DNA from: Sarcomyxa edulis
Lineage: Eukaryota; Basidiomycota; Agaricomycetes; Agaricales; Mycenaceae
NCBI GenBank assembly: GCA_009761415.1
Contig: QUOL01000005.1
Span: 2,170,001 to 2,234,000, forward strand
Length of the DNA: 64,000 bases
Direction of reading: 5' to 3'
The position numbers and the translations under genes are program-made. The notes below the pieces were generated by a model, which searched no databases, was not told where the DNA came from, and was given only the letters and a program-made list of their open reading frames with translations. Positions 1 through 10,117 of this stretch are shown here, piece after piece; the stretch's first letter is position 1, and every line of letters starts with the position of its first letter.

Positions 1-1407
1 TCTTCAATGAATATCAGCACAGAACGTCAAACTATGAGACGCGTCACTCACAGATAGCCCCCACGCGTATGACGACAAGAGCTTCTGCAGTAAGTAATGC
101 GATTCTAGGGGGTCTACCAAGCCAACCGTAAATGAGTACTGGATCCTCAAAACGTAGACGACACTGACAAGGCTTGCCAATCTACGTAGATGCGACAGCT
201 AAGTAGCAGTAAGTTTCGTCCACCAGAGAAAAGTCAGGCGCGAGACATACAACTGGGAGGTACTTATGTTAATTCGCAGGCACGGAAAGTGAGATCGTAC
301 ACTCACATTACGCGAAAAGTACGGGACAGCTTGGACTGAAGGAAAGGATAGTTTTCAAGCCTCCATTCAGTCATATCGTGACAGATAAGCGTACCGGTGA
401 ATTGAAATCTGTCAATGGCTTGTCGTCAGATTAGTGCACTAAAGAAATACGGTAAAGTATAACTAACGTCAAAAGAGCTGGGCTGATATAACGGTTGATG
501 AGGAAAAGGACTTTCGGTAATTTCCATCGTAACCTGGGATCCAGGATGTATCGGTTGGCGGATTGTTATGTCGTTATAAGAAGACAACGCACGTCCAAAT
601 CATATCGATCTGAATACCAAGCAAAGTTCAAACCAGATTCTAGCTGGATCTGTGAGTCTACGTACTTCATCGGCCCATGTAATGCAGTGGTCATAGAGTA
701 GCATTGACTGGGACCGAGTTTCAGTGATCGACCTTGTCAAGACGCCACGAAATACGAACCACGAATGCGACTAGATAGTATCAAGGTCAGTCATGTATCT
801 ACACGTCTTGATTCGCAGGGAATACGCACAATTCAAGTACCTAACAGTCAGGTTATTCGCTAAAAGATCAGTAACATCATCCAAACTCCAGCCGTAAAAT
901 GGAGAAGAAGCAGGAATGGTCAGGTTGGAAGGTGAGGACATGATATTGTAGGCAATTGGCTGAAAGAGGACGCGTAACAAACAGGATTCACTCATTCTTA
1001 TATCGCAGCTTTATACCTCTGGTGCCCTTAATTTCCATAGTACGCGATATATCCCCTTCAGAAGGAACACAGGATTTACAGGGTAACATCACTACAAGTC
1101 CGTGAATGGCGCAGTCTAGCCTGGAGATAGCAGAGCTGATGCGTTGATGAGAATTGGCGCCTTGGGATTTTTGGAACAGGTACGTACCAAATCACAGGAG
1201 CCTGAGAGATGAAGGGAATCTTCTCTTGAGATGCTTGAGTGTACCGTCTCGAGAAGCTCAAGCGCACCGTTGTACTGGAGTCTGACGAAAAATGATCTCG
1301 GGCTAGTTGTGCTCAGCTTCGCAAAGGGCAAGCAAAGGTCCTGACGAGGAGATGGACTTGGAGAGTATTCCATCAAGCTTCACGTAGTAATCCAGAGGGA
1401 GGAGTTG
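1..1407. other. No gene seen
   Basis: Only short open frames without recognisable protein features occur here on either strand. No tRNA, repeat array or splice-like gene structure was seen. It may be intergenic sequence or degraded transposon DNA. Confidence 0.5.
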
Positions 1408-1771
1408 CAGCTAAATAACGATCGATAGACTCGTTTTTGCGAAATTCCGCTCAGGAATTTTGTTTACATTAGGGTGGGGTACAAATAAAACTAGACCATT
1501 TCTGGCCAGATCGATCTGTCCGAAAAGAGGTGCAGCAGCAATTTCTGGCACTCCCAGCCCTCCATACATACTCTTCACTGTGCACACATCTTCTTCGTGT
1601 ATAAGACAAGCTATCCTGCTGCTCTGCACCACATTTATCCTTCGAGTTGCTGAGCAGAAGTCATTCTCTGAGAAGCCCGAATGGGGTTGTTTATTTGTAC
1701 CCCACCCTATCGTAAACAAAGTTCCTGAGCGGAATTTCGCAAAAACGAGTCTATCGATTGTTATTTAGCTG
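1408..1771. mobile_element. MITE-like element with ~80-bp terminal inverted repeats
   Basis: The first ~80 bases (starting CAGCTAAATAAC) reappear as the reverse complement at the right end (ending GTTATTTAGCTG) with only a handful of mismatches. Because of this the two strands encode nearly identical short peptides at their ends. The interior of about 200 bp has no transposase. The size, long inverted repeats and lack of coding capacity fit a miniature inverted-repeat transposable element or a foldback element. The flanks share at most TG, so the target duplication and therefore the superfamily are unresolved. It lies downstream of the Argonaute gene. Confidence 0.75.
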
Positions 1772-2129
1772 TGATAAGATCGACAAGAGGACACGATGAA
1801 AGGCAATTTGATGGAAGAAGACCAATGAAAGATTCAGAGGATGATCGTACAATGCATTGATAGACGTTCGGGTTTCGCGGCGAGGCTGCGCCCGTCAGGA
1901 TTCAGGCACGCGGGCAAGAGCGCTCGGCATCGACTGGCGAAAAAATGCACAAAAATCTGAGGGAACCTCCGGGAACAACTATATTATTACAAGAGAAAAA
2001 CAGAAAGTACATACAACACCCCTATAGATTTCGAAGAATCAAGTAACCATGAAAGATATGCAACCGCTACACGGTGACTACAATCGACATCTGATCACTC
2101 ACGCCCTTGTACATATCGACTGGCCCATC
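1772..2129. other. Intergenic, 3' flank of the Argonaute gene
   Basis: This stretch between the MITE and the Argonaute stop codon contains no supportable coding region. It probably holds the 3' untranslated region of the minus-strand Argonaute transcript. Confidence 0.4.
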
Positions 2130-5100
2130 TTACAGGTAGAACATGGTGTCCTTCAATCTCTGTCCTACTCCACCGTGCCATTGACTCTCCGCATCCCTCC
2201 GGACCGCATCCTCTGACGGGCTCTGACTGGTTCCATCGCCAGGGAGATTACCTTGTAGGAGTTTGTGAAGGTAGCACCTCCCCCTCTCACAAGCCAAGTC
2301 CGCGTAGTACGCAGGGGAAACCAGGCTGACAGCCTTGGTCGCTCGGGCGAACATGTAGCTCACCTGATTGGTGAGTCCTTGCAATTCGTCAGCCTTGAAT
2401 CCGATTTCGTCGTGAACCACGTAGTAGTGAGTCGGACGGGTCGTCCCTTGTAGCCCACCATGGGCTGTATATCGAGCAATGTAAGCATCCATCGAGACAG
2501 ACGGAATTCGAGGATAGCTTACCTTGCAGGAAGAAGTCAAAGTCATAGATGGCGGTGACACCACGATCAACGACAGTGCCAGGACGAGGATTCCCGTCGC
2601 CAGCAGCGGCATTCGCTTCTGTGGGGTAGAATCGGGTGTGGTGCCGTTTTCCTAACAGATTGCGCAGTTCAGTTATACACGCGCCGGACTAGAATCAGCA
2701 CTAACCGCATATCTGGACAGAACGTTGGCTATGAGTGATTGGAAGAGGGTCAAACACAAACTACATACCACAATGGTCAGTGCAGGTTTATAAGCCTTTT
2801 GCGGACTATCGAATTTCTTGAAGGCTGCTTTGATCGAGAAGAGCTCCTCTTCAACGACAATCCCAAATTGACCCTAACGTGATGATAACATTAGCCGTGC
2901 TTGAACGAGACGACGGCAGAATCGCACCTCGGAGACCCCATCACGATAAACAAGTATGCGCTGTGGCAACACCCCCTTGTTTTTCTCTTTGAAGAGTTTG
3001 ATTCTGTCCTGCATCATACTCGCAAGGTTCGTAATCATCTACCCAAAGTGATTCAGTCCAGCACAATATGAATGTGATCGAAGACTGTTTTTGTGTACCT
3101 CTTTCTTACTCTCTTGTATGTCCAGACTGGCTGGGTATTGGCCATAATTCCCGTCAACGCTAGCCACAACAGCAGCAATTGAGGGAGTCCCTTTGACGCT
3201 CCCCGGGCCAGGCTATCGATCACACTCAGTCAGTAAATATCAAGGACCTGGAGACAGAGACCTACGTGGGTGACATCCATCCCAACAAGCATCGTAGGGG
3301 CCTTTTTCAACCACGCCATGCTAGCGGGATCCAACAAGTGATTAACACCTCCCATCTTCATATTCACCTTCAATGCCACATTCGCAAAGTACTGAGGCTG
3401 TCCCTTCTCTTTACGGATTTTCGACGAGTGCACGCACACCGTCGGGACATCGAGGTATGAGTCGCACAGATGCTTGATACCAGAATATATGTGTTTGTCA
3501 CCATTCGAAAGGATCATCATGATCAACGTCGGCCTCGGACTGATCCCCATGAGCGCAGTTCGGATGGCATTGATGGCAGCGGGCCTTGTTGGGCCATCCT
3601 GGCCTTTCGGTGGCAACATCACAGCCGCGAACTTTGGATCCGCACGACCAACCTGCATGCCACTGGTTCTGCACATACCGGCAAATCCTGTGATCACCTG
3701 ATGGAGCTCCGGATCCTGCGGACCTGCGAATTCGTCCCGGTTATTACCGTCCTTGATGACTAGGACGGCCCAGTTGTCGAGCTTCCCCCCGACAGCGAAT
3801 TTGACGTTTCGAAGATTCCAGCTTGCGCGGTCGTCTACAGACGGTGCCCCTTGGCCGTACTTCACACCTGGCCGTGGCAGAATCCGACCCGGGACGATCG
3901 TCATCTGAGTTCCTGTAGAGCGGGGAAGGTTAGTAACGACAAAAATAATCCGCGTGAGGTGCACACACCTATTGAGACACCAAATGCGCCGAGAGGGTCT
4001 GCAGAGCTTTTGAAGCCGAGCTCGTGGAGACCACTACCAACGATCATGGCGGCATTGACGTTGGGCGGCTTACAAGCTATGGTGATCATATTCGCGGTAT
4101 GCTCGTCGGTGAGTTTACCCTTGAATGCTTGGTTTGGAAGGATTTCGCAGACTTCCGCAGGAAGGAGATTAGCCTTCTGTCCTCCGACGTCAATCAAAGG
4201 AAGATCGGGTTCACGCAGAGTGATATTGTACTCTGCGCGACGTTCATCATTATCAGCACTGGCCATATAAGTCCTCACTTACTTTTCTTGAAGTACTGTT
4301 CGACAGTCACTTTCCCGAATTCGGGCGTGTCGAATTTGTGTGTCTTAGCCGTCAGCTTAGACATCCCCTTGACGGACTTCCGGTACCCTAGGTGGACTGT
4401 TTTGATCCTGACACCTCTTATGAAACCAGATGCTCGTGCCCCGAAGCTCGCTTGCCTAAAATCATACATCGCTCTGGCCAGGTTCTGTGGCACGTAGAAC
4501 GCAGTAGTGCACACATTTCTAAAGGTCAAGGATGAATGATGAGGAAAGTATAGACGGGAACGGCACTTACACGTTAACCATGAGTTGCTTATGAGCGGGC
4601 CGGACCGACTGATGAACGAGTCAATATATAGACCCTCACAGAGTTCAAGCACGTGAGTATGGCGTACCGAATAGAAACCCTTCCAGGCTTCCAAACCTCC
4701 TCCAAGGGACACTGGCATAGCGGCAGATTTGAAGAAAAAGCGGTTACGGCCTACCAGAACGCCTCCACCGGCAGAGGTTCGATTGGGGTGAGCCGCCAAG
4801 ATGAGGTTCAAGGCGGATATTACGGGCATGATATCGTATCCGCGGTATTGAGGTTGACCATCAAGGTAGCTTGTGGTGCGTAAGTATAGCACCACGCTGC
4901 ACAAACAAAAGAAGATACGTACTTCAGCAAATTTTGCATATTGAGAGTTTGGATAAACTAAAATAATCTCTGAGTCATATCTACGACGACAGTTGTGTCG
5001 ACCTACCTTGATCTCAAGAGTGTATTCTTTGCCATCACGCTTCGGACCCTCCTCATCCTCGTCGTACCAAGGAACTCTACAGAAAGAGGTTAGACGTGCA

Positions 5101-5776
5101 GAAAAATGTAGATCGGACGACTTACTTTACGACAAGAGGTTGCGGTAACTCCTTGGCTGCTATCAGTTTAGACGCATGGTCGTGGGCAACCAAACCTTTG
5201 AGGCCTTTACGAGTCCAATCAGGCGTCTGCTCTGCGAGTTGGAATATCCTCCTTTTGACACGACGAGCTGCTGTGCCCGCAGCAGGAGTTATGGTCACAT
5301 CGTATTCGTACAAGGGCGCTTTTGGTACCTTGACCGGGAAGAAATTGGCACGCAATTTAATAGGCGTACCAACCTTACCAAAGTCTGGTCGAACAGGAAG
5401 ATCTTTATCCTGTAGAGAAAGCGACTTGAGGGATGCGACGATAGCATCCTGAGTGTTGTCTACTAAGCGAGCATCAATGTCGCTTGGGCCACCCGGGGCG
5501 AAGATTCTGCCTGGCACATTAGTAATAGTCGTTGAAGACTTAGAGGACAACACACCCTCCTTGCTCCCTGGGAGCGAATCCACCACCGCCTCTTCCTCTA
5601 GGCGGACCTCCGCCCCCAGGCCCTCCACGGCCACGATCGAAGCCTCCGCGTCCGCCTCTATCGCCAGGTGGCCCACCTCTGCCTCTGAAAGTGTCGGGGC
5701 TACCCCTGCCGCCCGGACTGGCACCACGACCTCCACCTCGCCCCCCACGCCCTCTATCACCTCTAAAGCCGCTCAT
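2130..5776 (-). CDS. AGO: Argonaute protein (small-RNA guided slicer)
   Basis: Argonaute binds small RNAs and silences matching transcripts. The N-terminus (first ~75 residues) is an Arg/Gly-rich RGG tract. It is followed by the N domain, the L1 linker (YLDGQPQYRGYDI, VSLGGGLEAWKGFYS), PAZ, L2 (LREPDLPLIDVGGQK), MID and PIWI. The PIWI catalytic residues are all visible: Asp in VGMDVTH, the glutamate finger in SKKEMI, Asp in YRDGVSEGQ and His in RPTHYYVV. Slicing is therefore predicted to be possible. Many short GT-AG introns interrupt it; the first (5511-5553, 43 nt) joins the RGG exon to the N domain. The start is the ATG at 5776; the frame is open a little upstream but only with a GTG. The family assignment is very secure, while individual exon edges are read by eye. 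Whether it works in quelling or in a transposon-control pathway cannot be seen here. Confidence 0.95.
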
Positions 5777-7163
5777 AGAGGACACGCGTTTTGAGTCGTA
5801 ACTTGAAGAAGAAACGCAGGAATACTACAGTCACAGAACAAGAGGTTGTGTATAGCGAGACTGTAGGTGGGGAAAGTGAGTACGAAAAAGATGATCTTGC
5901 CTCGCTTTGCCCTCGTGGAAGCAGATGTCCAAGTTGAAATCACCCCAAAATCAGACAATGGGAGAGTGACCGTGACGCGTGACCCTATTATTAGACCGAT
6001 CGTTTTTTGGTTCCTTTCATTTTATGCTTGCGTTCGAATTACGAAGATTCAAGGCTATACTCTTCTACTAACATGTCTTCCTCGTCGTCACTGCAAGTTT
6101 ATAAAGATAGACCCAAGTATGAGCTTATCTGTGACTTGCAGATCCTTCCTCAGGGTCGGACGAAGTCAACCTCGGCTCCGAGAGTTTGAACTCATCCTCT
6201 CGACCGCCAACTCTCCAATGATGTAAGGTCTAAAGGGCTCGTAAGCATACCTCAATTTTGAGTGCCAGCTATAGTCCTCAAATTTATTTCACCACCAGGC
6301 TACTTCCTCATAGGTGTCTCGTCGTTGCTCTGCCACGATCGAGCTATTTATATTTGGTGGGCTCTAGTGAGTCCTTCAGGTTTGAGCGCTAGCTAGATTA
6401 TGAAGCTCATTGACATCTGCATAGGCGTATTTTAGCTCTGCACATCCTTTTGTGTGGGCTCCTGGAAGCTCGTATGATCTGGCTACCACCTTTCTGCTTT
6501 GTTCAGGTGTGAGACCCTACTATCCGGGAGCATTTCCATTTAGGGAGCATTTACCTTATCCGAGATTTGCTAGATTTACCTTACCACTCTGACTGTAGAG
6601 AATGGTAACAGTGCCATCTGTCATATTGGCCCCTGAAATCACCAATTTCCAACCTGTGTTGAGACTCGGACCTTATCTTTGCAGTATAAATTTTGACATC
6701 ATAGCAGCACAAATTGAGGACCACTGGGAGACATACGAGAAGCCATGCGCTTAAGAGTTAGACTCATCTAAGATGCCCTTGACTCCCTGCAGACAGCGCC
6801 GTCCACCGAATCTCTTCCGGAGCCTTTTTTCCGCCTCGAAATTCGATGACTATACGTCGATGATCACGACGAATGCTTTCTCCTCCTCATACAGATTCCA
6901 TGCAGTATGAGCTGATTAGAATGCAGAGACTCCAATGGCTCCAGTTTCTTCAAAGTGTTGACCTACTGGCAGGCTGGCCCCAGGATCAGAACAAGTATGT
7001 TCCGGAGATGACTTTCACCATCTATTCAGTGGTATCTGGCATGTCCGGTGAGTCTTTCTATCTCAGGCACCTCATACAGACCGAATGAATCTCAGCATGC
7101 GATGCTGGCAGGAGCTTGGGGAGTGTCGTTGCCAAACGCCATTTAACGTTGTTGCGGGGGAAA
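5777..7163. other. Upstream region of the Argonaute gene, no clear gene
   Basis: This is about 1.4 kb of sequence between the Argonaute start and the hAT-like element. A 38-codon plus-strand frame at 6073-6189 starts with a good ATG and is Ser-rich, but it has no recognisable domain and no obvious continuation. A 71-codon frame at 6873-7088 is equally unsupported. The Argonaute promoter should lie next to 5776. Confidence 0.4.
7156..7163. repeat. Left copy of the 8-bp target-site duplication (GGGGGAAA)
   Basis: It is identical to 8053-8060, directly outside the two inverted termini of the element at 7164-8052. An 8-bp duplication is characteristic of hAT transposons, and P elements also make 8 bp. 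Confidence 0.85.
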
Positions 7164-8052
7164 CAAGAGGGAGCCACAAAAAAAATTATTCACATGGGGT
7201 CGTTTTTTTTTATTAAGACCTGAAGTCGGGGACCAACCAACCGTGCACGTGATATATTACTATATATGTAAACGGTTGATTCCTCCCGGCCGTCCGATTC
7301 TCGAGACTCGACGAGTCAACGCTCAACCCAGTGACTGACAACGTTTTCGAGGCGGACCGTTTGATACGAGGCACGACTCACAGTCATTGGACACATAATT
7401 GTTGCCGACACAACGGAGATGGTACTATGTGCAAGTGAGATCAGTTATCAACGACGCGGATTCAGCTTAAGAAAATGTACCCAATGCACCCATTTTGTTT
7501 TGCAGCCGCGCTTCCGACACTGAAGACCTCCTCAATGGCGACAATTTCAAGGTTGGATACGACAACCCCACAGCTGGTGCATTCCGCCAGCATTGTCAAA
7601 ATTCCGGGCACGTCGTATGCGACCCGAACGCGTTTGTCGTCCATCGAGTGTGAAGATTGTTGACGTCTCGTTACTGACATCTGGGCCTTTTCGACAAGAC
7701 CTCCTGACTCTTCAACCCCATTATTCATCGAGTCGTTCAGTGAGTCCTCATCATCTGAACTCGAATTAGCCAGCAACTTCTCGATGTTTCGACCTTGCTG
7801 TTTTCTCGGTTGAGGTCTTGAAGTCAGAGGGGGTGCAAAATCCGGATGCTGCAGTCAAATACAGGAATACAAGCCTCTTTCTTCAAGTTTCTTGGTTGAG
7901 AGTCTGCTCATAACGACATTTTGGCTCCTGATCTGTCTCAGAAAGGCCCCAAACAGGCAGAAAATAAGTGACTCCAAAAAAAATTTAACCGCCCAATAGC
8001 TCGACTAACCAACCAACCTGATATGACTAATTTTTTTTGTGGCTCCCTCTTG
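7164..8052. mobile_element. Non-autonomous hAT-like DNA transposon (889 bp)
   Basis: The left end begins CAAGAGGGAGCCACAAAAAA and the right end is its reverse complement over about 25 bases, ending at 8052. The element is bracketed by a perfect 8-bp duplication, GGGGGAAA, which marks both boundaries. Subterminal ACCAACCAACC-type motifs occur inside both ends. No transposase is encoded. The only sizeable frame is an acidic, Ser/Asp-rich minus-strand stretch of unknown origin around 7462-7860. The 8-bp duplication and CA-starting termini point to hAT; a P-type element cannot be excluded. It inserted between the divergently transcribed Argonaute and ketopantoate-reductase genes. Confidence 0.85.
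7462..7860 (-). pseudogene. Unrecognised coding-like frame inside the hAT-like element
   Basis: This is an open minus-strand frame of roughly 130 codons whose apparent starts are non-ATG. It has an acidic Ser/Asp stretch followed by a more hydrophobic C-terminal half. Upstream, a short ATG-led frame near 7910 could be a first exon, but no acceptable intron joins them. It may be a captured host gene fragment or chance. I do not recognise a family. Confidence 0.25.
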
Positions 8053-8060
8053 GGGGGAAA
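8053..8060. repeat. Right copy of the 8-bp target-site duplication (GGGGGAAA)
   Basis: It is an exact match to 7156-7163 and fixes the right boundary of the transposon at 8052. Confidence 0.85.
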
Positions 8061-8382
8061 TTGACCTTGAATTGACCAGTTTTCGACTTTACTATCTCTA
8101 TATCACCCCTCTCCTTTGATTATCTCTTCATAGTCTGCGCTACTACGGTGTCGTATGTGCAGAACTACTGTACTTATACGGTGGTTGACAACTATCTGAC
8201 AAAACCGTACAACAAGACAGGCCATCGGGCCGTTGTCCGAAGGTGGTGTGGCGTATTAGTTTCCAAGGCTTTCAAGTCAGATCTTGATCGATCGTATAAT
8301 TGCAGATCGCTTCGAAGTTTTGTGACTCACCGACGCACTTACACGCCGCGCAATTCATCATCGACTCTACAGGAAGAAGATC
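8061..8382. other. Promoter/5' region of the ketopantoate-reductase-family gene
   Basis: This is about 320 bp between the hAT-like element and the ATG at 8383. An open frame at 8148-8408 overlaps the true first exon in another frame and is not credible as a gene. The distance suggests the transposon sits just upstream of, or inside, the promoter. Confidence 0.4.
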
Positions 8383-9972
8383 ATGTCTGCACCAGCAGAG
8401 AAAACTAAGGACGTCCTTTTGATTGGATTTGGGGCTGTAGGTGCAATCTGTGAGATAAATTTCTTCTATCTTACTCTACTTCATCAATATTGATAAGCTT
8501 TCCTGGTGGATTACGACATGAAGACTCGCTTGTATTGAAAAGCAGCGGCCTTGCCCGGGTTACATCTGTCGCTCGAAGCAATTATACCTCAGTCAATAGT
8601 GAGTAACGTCCTCTGTTTTCTACCGAGTTCCAACCTCCGTTTTTGACTTATGATAAGCCCATGGGATGCATTTCAAGAGCAAGAAATACGGAGATATCCC
8701 CTCCTGGAAACCCGATCGATGTCAGCCACACTCCTATTTTGCCCCATTTCTACCACCCTCTCAACTGTCTACGTTGTTTATGACCGAAAGTGTGCGACTC
8801 CATCTCCAGCGCTGCTGATCAGGCATATTCTTATGTCTTCGTCACCACGAAAGCGGTCCCAGAGCTCTTGAAGACTTCCGATCTCCTTACACCCCTTCTA
8901 ACCGCTCCATACTGCAACAAATATCCACAGCCAGTCTACGTGCTACTCCAGAATGGTTTGAATGTAGAGAAAGATCTCTATGCAGCCATCAAGAAACTCG
9001 ATAAAGGTGATCCAAAAATTGTCAGCGCGGCAGTCTACATCGGTACCAACCTTATCGAGAGCAATCCAAAAATTGTCAGCGCGGCAGTCTACATCGGTAC
9101 CAACCTTATCGAGAGCAACGTTGTCGAGCATAGTGACTTCGTGAGTTCTTTCTAACGTGCGATGAACGTGCCTCACCTCTTTGGTTGTCCAAATATAACA
9201 GGATAAAGTATCTCTTGGAATGTACCGGCCCAATGATTACACCACAACAACCAACACACCTGAAGAGTCCGCAATCCTCGACGAACTTGCGTTGATGCTC
9301 AGATCAGGCGGTACTACGGTGAACGTCGTCCCAGAAATCCAGCGTGTCAAATTCGCCAAGAACTTTTGGAATCTCTCCTTTTCGTCCTTTGCCACATTGA
9401 CGGGATACCCACTCCCAGCGATATTCCGGTCACCTCCGACCGATCCTTCAGCATCTTACAGCCCATATGTAGCGGCCAAGACTGCGAACCTCATAACTGA
9501 ACACACCCTTCCAACTATACGCGCAACCCTAGAAGAACTACTACGACTAGGTCCATGCTCTCATATCCTGTTCCCAGGAATATGCAAAACTGAACCGTCG
9601 TGCTTTCGCCCTTGATTTCCAGGCCGTGCCATAGGTTTCCCAGACACTGAAGACGGTCTGCCGTCCTCGATAGTTAATACCACGATATCTCGCACAGTAG
9701 ATATGCACGTAAAGCCCGACAGCACGCATAAACCGAGCATGCTCCTAGACGCAGAACGTGGCCAGCCAATCGAAGTTGAAGTCATTGTCGGTGAAGTGGT
9801 CAGGATGGCGAAAGAAAGGAATGTAGACATCCCTGTAAGCTTTGCGCCTCTCTATTCGTACGCGTGGATGTCCTGCTTACTTTTTTTGGTTGAATCGTAA
9901 AAGCGGATCGAGATGCTCTATGCTCTTCTCATAGTGGTGCAGAATCAGATCATACGGAAATTAGGGAAGTGA
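8383..9972 (+). CDS. 2-dehydropantoate 2-reductase (ketopantoate reductase) family protein
   Basis: Enzymes of this family reduce ketopantoate to pantoate with NADPH on the way to pantothenate and CoA; fungi carry several paralogues of unclear substrate. The N-terminus has the Rossmann dinucleotide motif (VLLIGFGAVGAI), followed by SSGLARVTSVARSNY and VFVTTKAVPELL. The C-terminal ApbA_C-type helical domain starts near VKFAKNFWNLSFSSFATL. Exons are joined by short GT-AG introns, for example at 9139-9201 and near 9550-9622, giving an in-frame ending IIRKLGK-stop. The start ATG at 8383 precedes the Rossmann strand directly. Oddity: an exact 54-bp tandem duplication (9011-9118) repeats 18 residues in the NADP domain and may impair folding. 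It is convergent with the helicase gene 145 bp downstream. Confidence 0.88.
9011..9118 (+). repeat. Perfect 54-bp tandem duplication inside a coding exon
   Basis: Bases 9011-9064 are repeated exactly at 9065-9118. The unit is 18 codons, so the reading frame is kept and the peptide PKIVSAAVYIGTNLIESN appears twice in succession. No base differs between copies, which indicates a very recent event or an assembly artefact. Confidence 0.97.
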
Positions 9973-10117
9973 GGAGGAGCGAAGACTAGATCACCGCGCT
10001 TTATGGTGTCGAATAATTTGATACCAACATGGAGAGTCTACATCTGATTAAATTAATGGTCCACAAGCGACCAGCATGGTAGACTCTCAGGAGGATGATC
10101 GGAAGGAGGTAGATTGA

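Noticed and set aside
5122..5760. Minus frame beginning with a Val/Glu-rich stretch near the Argonaute start
   Set aside because: Only its part after position 5510 is real (the Argonaute N domain). The beginning is an out-of-frame reading of the RGG exon.
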